Of a stretch of 64,000 nucleotides of DNA, positions 34,127 to 41,939 are shown piece by piece. The stretch's first letter is position 1. Every line of letters begins with the position of its first letter. The position numbers and the translations under genes are program-made. The stretch comes from SLFH01 sp050486265 (GTDB taxonomy: Bacteria > Planctomycetota > Phycisphaerae > Phycisphaerales > UBA1924), in NCBI GenBank assembly GCA_050486265.1, contig JBJHCY010000004.1, positions 124,001-188,000 of the forward strand, in the 5' to 3' direction. The notes beneath the pieces were generated by a model, which worked only from the letters and a program-made list of their open reading frames with translations, was not told the DNA's origin and did not search any database.

Positions 34127-34576
34127 TCACGGCATCTCCATCTCCCGCAACCCCATCAGCGCCTCCTCGATCTCATCAGCGGTGAAACAAACAGCCGACT
34201 GGACAGGCCTCCTCGTGTACGCCGAAGCACGATCACCATCCGGGCCGGTCTCCGTCTCCCAAAGACACATCAACAGCACAGTCTCCTCCGGCATCGCGTC
34301 ATCAACCCACGCATTAGCATCGGGGTTGTAGTAGAGCGAAAACCAGACCGTGACACGCTGACTCGCATAATGGGCGCGAGCCTCGACAACCGCCCGCCCG
34401 ACCGCATCGTCAACCGACTGCGAAGGATCCTGCGCCAAGCTGTCAGACACCCGCGACACCATCGAGTGCATGAACATTTCCGGCATCAGCCACTTGGTGC
34501 GCGTCGTTTCATAGACCATCGATCCAGCAAGAACCAGCACCACAACCGCAGCCAGAACGATCACCCACAACCGCAT
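34127..34576 (-). CDS. Single-span membrane hypothetical
   Basis: 149 residues from the ATG at 34576, behind AGGAGG. One N-terminal span (residues 3-20, LWVIVLAAVVVLVLAG) anchors a soluble domain of about 120 residues with no known motif. It is the last of four small minus-strand membrane genes spaced closely together. No function can be given. Confidence 0.58.
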   Translation of the reverse strand: MRLWVIVLAAVVVLVLAGSMVYETTRTKWLMPEMFMHSMVSRVSDSLAQDPSQSVDDAVGRAVVEARAHYASQRVTVWFSLYYNPDANAWVDDAMPEETVLLMCLWETETGPDGDRASAYTRRPVQSAVCFTADEIEEALMGLREMEMP

Positions 34577-34600
34577 CACCCCGCCTCCTTCCGCCATCAC

Positions 34601-35044
34601 TCAGACAAACAGCAGCAACCCCGCGATCCCGATCGACGCCCCGAGCATCACCAACAAATTCTCGAAGTGCACCACGCGATAGCGAGCGTCATGCAGCGTC
34701 GCCCGCCCAGCAAGCACAAGAAACGCGGCGCTCAGCGCAGTCACCCCGCCGACAACATACTCGGAGATCACCACCGGCCGGCCACCCGCCGCCGCAACAA
34801 CCCCGCCGATCACCACCATCAGCAACTGCGCAAGCCCGGCAGGGAGCACCACCCCCGCAGTAAACTCTCCGAGCAGAACGCCAACCCCGCCGAGCTTCCG
34901 CCATACCCCAAGCCGCAGAAACTCACGGAAATACAGCACATCCCGTTCCTCCCCCTCCCCCCGCTTCTCGCGGCTGAAGCCCTCGATCACAATCACTCGC
35001 CAACCGCTCATCGCAACAGCCCCGATACAAACAGATTCGAACAC
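34601..35044 (-). CDS. Three-span membrane hypothetical
   Basis: 147 residues from a GTG at 35044 (or 136 from an ATG at 35011). A basic, charged N-terminus of about 40 residues is followed by three hydrophobic spans at about 55-85, 95-115 and 125-147. No family was recognised. It lies 4 bases from the preceding stop, so the two genes are co-transcribed. Confidence 0.55.
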   Translation of the reverse strand: MFESVCIGAVAMSGWRVIVIEGFSREKRGEGEERDVLYFREFLRLGVWRKLGGVGVLLGEFTAGVVLPAGLAQLLMVVIGGVVAAAGGRPVVISEYVVGGVTALSAAFLVLAGRATLHDARYRVVHFENLLVMLGASIGIAGLLLFV

Positions 35045-35048
35045 CCGC

Positions 35049-35426
35049 TCAGTCTATAAACACCATCGCATCCGCGATGTCCTCCGAATCCGGGTGATAC
35101 CGAACCGCCAGAAACACGAGATGGACGCCAACCGCGCCATCATCGGTTCCCATAAAGAAATCCTCGTCCCAACTCCGCCCCGCACGCATCAACACGGGAG
35201 CCCCTTGAGGCACGCCGCCGAGCGCCAGTAAATCATCACGCGTCACGGTCCGACCGAGCCGCACATCGCGCTCGATGCTTGTCGCGCGTCGCATGTCAGC
35301 GCTCGGAACAACCGCTGACACAACCCATGACACATACGGCATGGCCACAAAGGCACAGCACCCCACCACGCCCAGCACCGCAGCCGCGGCAAACACCCGA
35401 GCAAACACCATCGTCCCGCGCTTCAT
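35049..35426 (-). CDS. Single-span membrane hypothetical
   Basis: 125 residues from the ATG at 35426, behind GGGGAA. A hydrophobic N-terminal span (FARVFAAAAVLGVVGCCAFV) is followed by a soluble domain ending SEDIADAMVFID. Longer upstream starts run into repeat-like sequence and are not favoured. Unknown function, within the four-gene set. Confidence 0.55.
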   Translation of the reverse strand: MKRGTMVFARVFAAAAVLGVVGCCAFVAMPYVSWVVSAVVPSADMRRATSIERDVRLGRTVTRDDLLALGGVPQGAPVLMRAGRSWDEDFFMGTDDGAVGVHLVFLAVRYHPDSEDIADAMVFID

Positions 35427-35569
35427 CCGCAGTTCCCCAAACCAGCCCCAATACGATACGCTCCGCCAGCACACCGGCGCCGCACCGAAATGCGCCTCCC
35501 AGTCTACCAATCCCTCCGGCTCACCTGCTCGCCTGCTCCACCCTCCCCCGCTCTCCTTCGGCCCCCAAC

Positions 35570-36031
35570 TCAGATAACACCCAACACACCCGCCGTCAAC
35601 AGCGGCAACACCGCCAACCAAAACAACGCGCTGAACACAAAGAGCAAGTGATCAAACGAGTACCCGCCCCGAAGCGACCGGATCACCGCAAGGTTCCACA
35701 GCGATCCCCCCAACATAAACACCAGCAGCCCAAACGCGAGCACGCCGCACCCCAGCACCACTGGCCAGCCCCACCCGGCACGCAACGACAACAAAAACGG
35801 CGTCAGGAACACCGCTCCCGGCGCCACAAACATCCCCGGGTACACCCCAACCACAGTCAAAACCCGCTCCGCAACCCCGAGCGCCCCCCGAGTCTTCACC
35901 GCCTCCATCATCGGAAAAAGAATCCCACGCACGCCCAACCGCCCTTCTGCACCGACCCCGATCGCCGACGCCGCCCATCCTACACCAATCCCACCCCACG
36001 CCCAAGCCAAAACCCACAACACTCGCCCCAA
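35570..36031 (-). CDS. Four-span membrane hypothetical
   Basis: About 153 residues from a TTG at 36031, or slightly fewer from a GTG three codons in. Hydrophobic runs at about 3-25, 58-82, 87-110 and 125-150 make it a small polytopic membrane protein. No motif was recognised. It is the first gene of the four-gene membrane set and is divergent from the flavoprotein gene. Confidence 0.5.
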   Translation of the reverse strand: MGRVLWVLAWAWGGIGVGWAASAIGVGAEGRLGVRGILFPMMEAVKTRGALGVAERVLTVVGVYPGMFVAPGAVFLTPFLLSLRAGWGWPVVLGCGVLAFGLLVFMLGGSLWNLAVIRSLRGGYSFDHLLFVFSALFWLAVLPLLTAGVLGVI

Positions 36032-36263
36032 TCAATCCGCATCCACACCCGATCCCAAGCCCCACCGCAAACATCATCATCAGACACTCGTGCTAAACCA
36101 CCCGCCAGCGAGCACCCCCGCCGCCGTGCGTGGCCAACACAACCAGATCGGCGCGGCGATGCACCACGCGAGGCGCTCAGGCCTCATCCTCTGCGATCAC
36201 TGACAAGCCACACACGCACGGCTATGGTCACACAGGGCGTCAACGCAAGCCCGCGGAGGAAAC

Positions 36264-36293
36264 ATGTTCACCGACATGCGGGAGAAGGCCTGA
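36264..36293 (+). CDS. Possible nine-codon leader ORF before the flavoprotein gene
   Basis: ATG with a strong GGAGGAAAC just before it, encoding MFTDMREKA. The stop shares its A with the start of the flavoprotein gene (TGATG). The ribosome-binding signal here is better than the one for the main gene, so translation of this peptide may feed the main start by re-initiation. It may be chance. Confidence 0.3.
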   Translation: MFTDMREKA

Positions 36294-38029
36294 TGCATAT
36301 CGAGATGATCCGCACGCCCGTCCTCATCGTCGGCGCCGGAGCCGCCGGCCTCCGTGCGGCAATCGCGTTGCACGACCACGCCGTCGACTGCCTCGTGCTC
36401 GGTAAACGCGACCACGGCGACGCCCACACAGTCTGCGCCGCCGGAGGCATCAACGCAGCACTCGGCAACCTCGACCCGCAAGACCATTGGGCGCTCCACG
36501 CGGCCGACACCATGGCCGAGGGCCACGACCTCTGCGACCCCGTCGCCGTCGAGCTGCTCGCGCGCCAGGCGCCGGCGCGAATCCGCGAGCTGCACGACTG
36601 GGGCTGCGACTTCGCGAAGACCGACAACAACAAAATCAACCAACGCTACTTCGGCGCACAGACCTGCCGACGCACATGCTTCGTCGGCGATGAAACCGGC
36701 AAGGCCATCCTGCACACACTCGTCGACCAAGCAAAAACACGCGGCATCAAGTACCGCGACCGGATCTGCATCACGAAACTGCTCAAGCACAACCACCGCG
36801 TCGTCGGCGCCGCCGGTTACGACATGAAAACCGGCGAGGGACTCCTGTTCGCCGCTAACGCCGTCGTCCTGGCGACGGGCGGGTACGCAAGCGTGTACAG
36901 CCGCAACACCTCCCGCGAAGATGAAAACACCGGCGACGGCATGGCCCTCGCGCTCGAGGCAGGCGCATCCCTACGCGACATGGAGATGGTCCAGTTCCAC
37001 CCCACCGGCAAGATCAGGCCGAAAGTCCGCTCGGGCGAACTGGTCACCGAAGCGATGCGAGGCGAAGGCGGTCGGCTATACAACAAAGACGGCCAGCGCT
37101 TCATGGAGCGATACTCCCCAGAACGACTCGAACTCGACGCACGCGATGTCGTCGCCCGGGCGATATGGTCCGAAATCAAGGAAGGCCGCGGCACACAGGC
37201 CAACGCGGTCAAGCTCGATGTCAGCCACATCGACGCCGAGTCCATCCGAGAACGACTCCCGAAAATGCTGCGCCAATTCGAGGAAGAAGGCGTCGACATC
37301 ACGCGCGAGCCCGTCGAAGTCGCGCCGACCGCGCACTACGCCATGGGCGGTATCCGGGTCGACTTCACCACAGGGCAGACCGATGTCCCCGGCCTCTACG
37401 CCGTCGGCGAAACAACCGGCGGGCTCCACGGCGCCAACCGGCTCGGCGGCAACTCCCTGGCCGAAACCGTCGTCTTCGGAAAGCTCGTCGGCGAACACCT
37501 CGCCAAGGCCGTCAAAGAGACGAACGAACCCCGCGTCGATCAACAGGACGCCCGCCGCCACCTCGACGCATTGCAGGCCGTCGCCGCCCGCGAGAACGGC
37601 GAAGACCCGCAGCCGCTGCTCGCCGAGCTCCGCGACCTCATGTGGACACACGCAGGCGTCGTGCGCACGCAACCCGACCTCGAAAACGGCCTCCAACACC
37701 TCGCCGAACTCCGGCGGAAGTCAATGCATGTCGCCGGCGGCGGCTCACTCAATGCCCGACCGTTCGAGTCCGCCATCAGCCTGCAATGCATGCTGCCGGT
37801 CGCCGAGGCCATCCTGCGATGCGCGCTGCACCGCACCGAAACCCGCGGCGGACACTGCCGCAAAGACCACGAGCAGACCGACGACAACCGCTGGCGAGTC
37901 AACATCATCTGTCGCCGGTCTCCAAACGCAGAACTCGCCTTGACCGAGCACCCCGCACCCCCGATGCCCGAGGCGATACGCGAAGCGATGGACCAGCGCG
38001 ACGAAGCCTCATACCACCACCTCGAATAA
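36293..38029 (+). CDS. Succinate dehydrogenase/fumarate reductase-type flavoprotein, stand-alone
   Basis: 578 residues of the SdhA/FrdA family. The FAD motif GAGAAG is at 14-19, and His45 in AHTVCAAGG sits at the position of the covalent FAD histidine of E. coli SdhA. Active-site residues include His236 (HPTG), His348 (HYAMGGI) and Arg383 (GANRLGG). These make a dicarboxylate dehydrogenase or reductase likely and L-aspartate oxidase, which lacks the covalent His, less so. No iron-sulfur or membrane-anchor subunit gene is adjacent. A BCCT transporter follows after 26 bases, hinting at a shared substrate. Confidence 0.85.
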   Translation: MHIEMIRTPVLIVGAGAAGLRAAIALHDHAVDCLVLGKRDHGDAHTVCAAGGINAALGNLDPQDHWALHAADTMAEGHDLCDPVAVELLARQAPARIRELHDWGCDFAKTDNNKINQRYFGAQTCRRTCFVGDETGKAILHTLVDQAKTRGIKYRDRICITKLLKHNHRVVGAAGYDMKTGEGLLFAANAVVLATGGYASVYSRNTSREDENTGDGMALALEAGASLRDMEMVQFHPTGKIRPKVRSGELVTEAMRGEGGRLYNKDGQRFMERYSPERLELDARDVVARAIWSEIKEGRGTQANAVKLDVSHIDAESIRERLPKMLRQFEEEGVDITREPVEVAPTAHYAMGGIRVDFTTGQTDVPGLYAVGETTGGLHGANRLGGNSLAETVVFGKLVGEHLAKAVKETNEPRVDQQDARRHLDALQAVAARENGEDPQPLLAELRDLMWTHAGVVRTQPDLENGLQHLAELRRKSMHVAGGGSLNARPFESAISLQCMLPVAEAILRCALHRTETRGGHCRKDHEQTDDNRWRVNIICRRSPNAELALTEHPAPPMPEAIREAMDQRDEASYHHLE

Positions 38030-38055
38030 CTCCCCGAAAGGACGCCGCCATAAAT

Positions 38056-39603
38056 GTGCTCGCCGATTTTCGCCGGACGATGAACCCGCCGGTCTTCCTC
38101 GGATCGGCGGCGGTGATCCTCGTGTTCGTGCTCTACAGCGCGATCTTCTCCGAACACGCCCGCGAAACCTTCGGGGCCGTTCAATCATTCATCGTCCACT
38201 ACTTCGGATGGTTCTACATCCTCGCCGCCAGCGCGATTCTCGTGTTTGTCGTCTGCCTGGCGTGCAGCCGATTCGGGCGCATCCGCTTGGGCGGCGACGA
38301 CGCAAAGCCGGAGTTCCACGGCCTGACATGGTTCACCATGCTCATGGCGGCAGGCATGGGCATCGGGCTGGTATTCTTCGGCGTCGCCGAACCCATCGAG
38401 CATTACCTGGCGCCGCTCCAAGCCGAACCACAGAGCAACGAGGCCATCCGCGAAGCGATCTTCTACAGCTACTTCCACTGGGGTTTGCACCCGTGGGCGA
38501 TCTACATCTCCATCGCGCTGCCCCTCGCCTACTTCCATTTCCGCCACAAGCTGCCGCTGGCGCCGCGATCCCTGCTCTACCCCATCATCGGCAAACGCAT
38601 CTACGCCTGGCCCGGCCACGCCGTCGACATCCTCGCCACCGTCGGCACCCTCTTCGGCGTCGGCACTTCGCTGGGCCTCGGCGCCATGCAGATCAACGCA
38701 GGCTTCAACACCATCGCCGGTGTGCCCGTCCAACTGTTCGCGCAACTCCTGATCATCGCCGTCATCACAACCATCGCAACCATCTCCGTCGTCACCGGGC
38801 TCAAGGTCGGCATCCGACGGCTCAGCCAGTTCAACATGATGCTCGCAGGCGTGATCCTCCTCTTCGTGCTCGCCACCGGGCCGACCCTCTACATCCTCCA
38901 GACCTTCACCGTCGGGATCGGCCATTATCTCCAAAACCTACCACTCAAAAGCTTCTGGGTCGACCAAGCCAGCGGCGGCAACTGGCAGGCGGACTGGACA
39001 CTGTTCTACTGGAGCTGGTGGATCGCCTGGTCACCCTTCGTCGGCATCTTCGCAGCCCGAATCTCCAGAGGACGAACCATCCGCCAGTTTGTCGCCGCCA
39101 TGCTCTTCGTCCCCACAATCGTCGGCTTCTTCTGGTTCGCCGCGATGGGAGGAACGGCACTGTTCATCGAACACCGCGCCGACGCCGGCATCGCCGAAGC
39201 CATCGCCCAGGCGCAACAGGGCGGCGAAGGCTCCGCACTCGCCTTCTACGCCATGCTCGATCACCTGCCGCTGACCGCCGTTGTGTCAGCCCTGGGCACA
39301 CTGCTCATCATTGTGTTCTTCGTGACCTCATCCGATTCCGGCTCGCTGGTCGATGTGATGGTCACCTCCGGCGGCAAGGAAAACCCGCCGAAAATCTACC
39401 GCGTCTTCTGGTGCGTCGCAGAAGGCGTCGTCGCAGCCGTGCTCCTGATCGCCGGCGGCCTCACCGCACTGCGAACCGCCTCGCTCACGCCCGCCCTGCC
39501 GATGGTGGTGTTCCTTCTCGTCGCCTGCTACGGATTGGTCAAAGCGTTGGGCAAAGACATCAAACAGACCGGCGTCCCCGCACGCAAACAACTCCACCAA
39601 TGA
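38056..39603 (+). CDS. BCCT-family betaine/carnitine/choline transporter
   Basis: 515 residues from a GTG at 38056; an ATG at 38080 is the alternative. About twelve spans, with the family blocks GMGIGLVFFGVAEPIEHY, the ion/substrate region SWWIAWSPFVGIFAARISRG (exactly 20 residues quoted) and FFVTSSDSGSLV near the end. BCCT carriers import quaternary ammonium or sulfonium compounds with sodium or protons, for osmoprotection or nutrition. The final tail is short, so strong osmotic regulation is unlikely. It is probably co-transcribed with the flavoprotein. Confidence 0.93.
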   Translation: MLADFRRTMNPPVFLGSAAVILVFVLYSAIFSEHARETFGAVQSFIVHYFGWFYILAASAILVFVVCLACSRFGRIRLGGDDAKPEFHGLTWFTMLMAAGMGIGLVFFGVAEPIEHYLAPLQAEPQSNEAIREAIFYSYFHWGLHPWAIYISIALPLAYFHFRHKLPLAPRSLLYPIIGKRIYAWPGHAVDILATVGTLFGVGTSLGLGAMQINAGFNTIAGVPVQLFAQLLIIAVITTIATISVVTGLKVGIRRLSQFNMMLAGVILLFVLATGPTLYILQTFTVGIGHYLQNLPLKSFWVDQASGGNWQADWTLFYWSWWIAWSPFVGIFAARISRGRTIRQFVAAMLFVPTIVGFFWFAAMGGTALFIEHRADAGIAEAIAQAQQGGEGSALAFYAMLDHLPLTAVVSALGTLLIIVFFVTSSDSGSLVDVMVTSGGKENPPKIYRVFWCVAEGVVAAVLLIAGGLTALRTASLTPALPMVVFLLVACYGLVKALGKDIKQTGVPARKQLHQ

Positions 39604-39905
39604 AGATCGCCAAGCCGCCCCAGCCGCCACGCCGCACCGAGTCCTACACCCCACTACCCCGCTCCTACTCGCCCTTCCTGCGGCACTGGCGGCTCGCCCG
39701 CCACTGTCTCCCGCCCCACCAGCCGTACCGCTCGCCTTCCCACTCCCTCGCCCGAAAACCAAGCACCCCCGCGGCCGCCGTTGTTCACCCAAAAGCAAAA
39801 CGCTGAATCATCAGCCGTCAACAACATCCGCCCACCACCCGGCAACACCCAGGGCAAGCCGACCCCTGCGCCAGCTGCGGAAACGAGATCGAGCCCAAGT
39901 GCGAT
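39604..39905. other. Intergenic region with one palindrome
   Basis: 302 bases between the BCCT stop and a small membrane gene that converges on it. Apart from the CACTGGCGG palindrome at 39677-39711 and C-rich text I see no gene or terminator with a T-run. Confidence 0.5.
39677..39711 (+). repeat. Dispersed palindrome, CACTGGCGG module
   Basis: CCTGCGG flank, CACTGGCGG and CCGCCACTG arms (one arm mismatch), TCTCCC flank; same orientation as the other left-side copies. Confidence 0.72.
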
Positions 39906-40271
39906 TCACTCCCGTTTCAGCTTCAATGCCGCTCTCGCGTACCGACCGAGCAAGCCCCGTTCACTGTCGTAGACCGGGCGCTCGGTGAGTAACCCAGCAC
40001 ACACCCCGCTCGCGGACAGACCAAACAGCACGAAAAACCCGATTGCCAGGCCGATCGAATGCTGCAAGGGAGGCGGCGGCGCGGTCGGATAGATGATCGC
40101 TGGCGCCAGCATCAACAGCGCGACAACGACGCCCCAAGGAATCGTCATCGCAAGGACCCTGGAAAACGCGAACATCCGACCCATCGCCCTCATGCGTGCG
40201 ATGACAATCGACCACGACCACACCGCGACACCCGCCAGGAGAACGACGAGCGTTATTGTGTCGGAATCCAT
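39906..40271 (-). CDS. Three-span membrane hypothetical
   Basis: 121 residues from the ATG at 40271, preceded by GGAGATGG. Spans lie at about 5-25, 40-62 and 73-95, with a basic C-terminus (GRYARAALKLKRE). No family was recognised. Sequence further upstream that could extend it is low-quality repeat-like text. Confidence 0.55.
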   Translation of the reverse strand: MDSDTITLVVLLAGVAVWSWSIVIARMRAMGRMFAFSRVLAMTIPWGVVVALLMLAPAIIYPTAPPPPLQHSIGLAIGFFVLFGLSASGVCAGLLTERPVYDSERGLLGRYARAALKLKRE

Positions 40272-40417
40272 CAGACCATCTCCGCCGCAACCGCCCCGCC
40301 CAAGCAAACTGTACCCCACAAGCCTCCCTTCAGGACCCCGGCCCAACCTCTCCCCGGGCGCCACGCCCCACCGAGCCGTGTCCTACCCCCCAACTACGCC
40401 GCTCCTACTCGCCCCTT

Positions 40418-40452
40418 CCTGTGGCGCAGGTGGCTCGCCCACCAGTGTCTCC
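40418..40452 (+). repeat. Dispersed palindrome, diverged CACTGG module
   Basis: CCTGTGG flank, then GCAGGTGG and CCACCAGTG, partly mismatched arms, TCTCCC flank. It belongs to the same family with a changed stem. Confidence 0.62.
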
Positions 40453-40476
40453 CCCCGCCAACCCTCCGTTCTCTTG

Positions 40477-40554
40477 GTCTCTCCGTCTCTCTATCTCCCT
40501 GTCTCCCTGTCTCCCTGTCTCCCCGTCTCCCCGTCTCTCCGTCACTCCGTCTCT
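40477..40554 (+). repeat. Degenerate GTCTCCCT tandem tract
   Basis: About nine to ten copies of an 8-base unit close to GTCTCCCT, with changes such as GTCTCTCC and GTCACTCC. It lies in a gap (40272-40646) that otherwise holds only palindromes. A weaker similar tract is near 45405-45420. Confidence 0.7.
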
Positions 40555-40569
40555 TGCACCCCCTCCCCT

Positions 40570-40592
40570 CTCGCTCGCCAAGCGAGCGGCCC
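40570..40592 (+). repeat. Dispersed palindrome, CTCGCTCGC variant, with a GCACAG relative after it
   Basis: TCGCTCGC-CAA-GCGAGCGG followed by CCCC, a variant of the CTCGCCCGGC module. A degenerate GCACAGATT...GACCTCTGC unit follows at 40597-40620. Confidence 0.55.
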
Positions 40593-40646
40593 CCGCCCGC
40601 ACAGATTTCCGACCTCTGCGCCTCACCTCAAAACCCAAATCGCAGC

Positions 40647-41000
40647 TCAACACCGCCACACAATCGCCGCGGCGTCGGCCAGGCGCACCACGCTGTAGGC
40701 CGCGTCGCCCGGGGCCCGCACCGTCGTGAACCCGCGCGAGGCGAGGACGCGGTTGGTCAGCGTCCAGAGTTCGTCGTCAGAGAGCCCCGCGTCCAGGCGG
40801 AGGGTGGCGCTGCCGCGGAGGACAGATGCGTCGTACTCGATGTTGAGCGAGAGCCGCTGGGAAGCGAGGTCGACCAGCCGCGCCAGCTCGACCTGCCCCG
40901 CAGGCGTCACCAGCGGGGCGGGCTGGAGAGCGAGAGCGGGCGCCGACGCGAAAACCGCCAAGGCGAAGCCGGCGGCTAAGGCGTGGAAACCCTGTCCCAT
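40647..41000 (-). pseudogene. Secretin N-domain-like fragment
   Basis: 117 residues from the ATG at 41000: a signal peptide (LAAGFALAVFASAPALA) and one N0/STN-like domain (RLVDLASQRLSLNIEYDASVL, shown in part; then LDAGLSDDELWTLTNRVLASRGFTTV). Such domains normally begin a GspD-type secretin or a TonB receptor, but this frame ends after WRC right where the repeat-rich gap begins. It is most likely the surviving 5' end of a larger gene. A stand-alone small STN protein is possible. Confidence 0.5.
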
Positions 41001-41102
41001 GCGGTGCAGTCTACCAAAAACCGAGGATCGGTGAGGTGCGGGCGTTAGGTTTTTTGGAGAATCTGCACGCGGACGGCGCCCGTTGTGATCTACATCCCTC
41101 AA

Positions 41103-41414
41103 TCACTTCCCTAGATCAACTGCTCGCCTGTTCGACGCTCTCGCCCGGCGAAGCCGGGCACCATAAAGCACATCCAAGTAGCGGTCGCCCGAGGCGTTCT
41201 TGTGGATGTGGTCTGTCGCGCTCAGGATGTTCGAGTCGTGGTCGTACGCGATGTCCACGCGGTAGAAGTCGCGCTCGCCGGATCCCTTGTAGCTCTCCCA
41301 GCGGCTGGAGGTGACGCGGTTGAACCGATCGAGCATCGGGTATGGATGGCCCGATGCGGCGCCCTGGAAGAGGTTCGAGCGGACCTGGGGCTCGGGGAGC
41401 GTGACCTCGGCCAA
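41103..41414 (-). pseudogene. RHS-repeat gene fragment cut by a palindrome
   Basis: The internal part (LDRFNRVTSSRWESY, then VDIAYDHDSNILSATD) is clear RHS/YD-repeat sequence, like the spoke repeats of RHS toxins. An in-frame stop lies just before the first residue and there is no proper start. The last 25 residues are encoded by a dispersed palindrome (41139-41162), so the homology ends exactly where the repeat begins. It is probably debris of the same RHS locus as the larger copy upstream. Confidence 0.65.
41139..41162 (+). repeat. Dispersed palindrome at the end of the RHS fragment
   Basis: CGCCCGGC-GAA-GCCGGGCA hairpin preceded by CTGCTCGCCTGTTCGACG, the usual companion run. It marks the breakpoint of the RHS fragment. 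Confidence 0.72.
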
Positions 41415-41547
41415 TGCCGACTAGAAATTGTCTTGAAACCTACAACTTTCCCCCGCGAAGGCGGAGAATTCAGGATTCAGAGGTAGCCCCTAAGCGACAT
41501 TTTTCACAAACCGATCCTTAACCTCACGCCCCGAGGCGAGCGTGTTT

Positions 41548-41922
41548 TTAGAATGAAGACTTCGAAGATCGCTTTATAGACTCCCAAGCAAAACACAGCC
41601 CAAAGAGCAAATTTAGCAACGCAAATCCCTTCAAGCCGCCAGAAGTGCTATATCTCACTGCCTTTGTGGCATCGAGCAAATCATCTCTGTATTGCACCCA
41701 AAGACAGACATTCAAGTAGATGCCCGCGGAAGCCAACATCAGGAACGCCGCGGCGGCGAACGCACAGGCCGCTCTGGGATGCATCACTCTTTCAAGCAAA
41801 ATGGCGATCGCACCCAACAAAAGCACGCCCATTATGGTCCCAAAGCCGATCAAAAAGCCGTGCCAGCTGACATACTTATAGTCGTGACTGAGCAAGTACT
41901 CGATGATCGCGCTGGCGCACAT
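41548..41922 (-). CDS. Small polytopic membrane protein, possible RHS-associated immunity protein
   Basis: 124 residues from the ATG at 41922, preceded by AGAGAGG. Spans lie at about 18-45, 50-75 and 95-115. It begins 17 bases after the end of the RHS gene, the position normally held by an immunity gene in polymorphic-toxin loci. The base composition is lower in GC than the rest. No family match was recognised and the immunity role is inferred from position only. Confidence 0.55.
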   Translation of the reverse strand: MCASAIIEYLLSHDYKYVSWHGFLIGFGTIMGVLLLGAIAILLERVMHPRAACAFAAAAFLMLASAGIYLNVCLWVQYRDDLLDATKAVRYSTSGGLKGFALLNLLFGLCFAWESIKRSSKSSF

Positions 41923-41939
41923 ATACACCTCTCTTTGCT

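Noticed and set aside
40477..40554. The GTCTCCCT tract as a CRISPR array
   Set aside because: The unit is only 8 bases with no spacers, so it is a simple tandem repeat.
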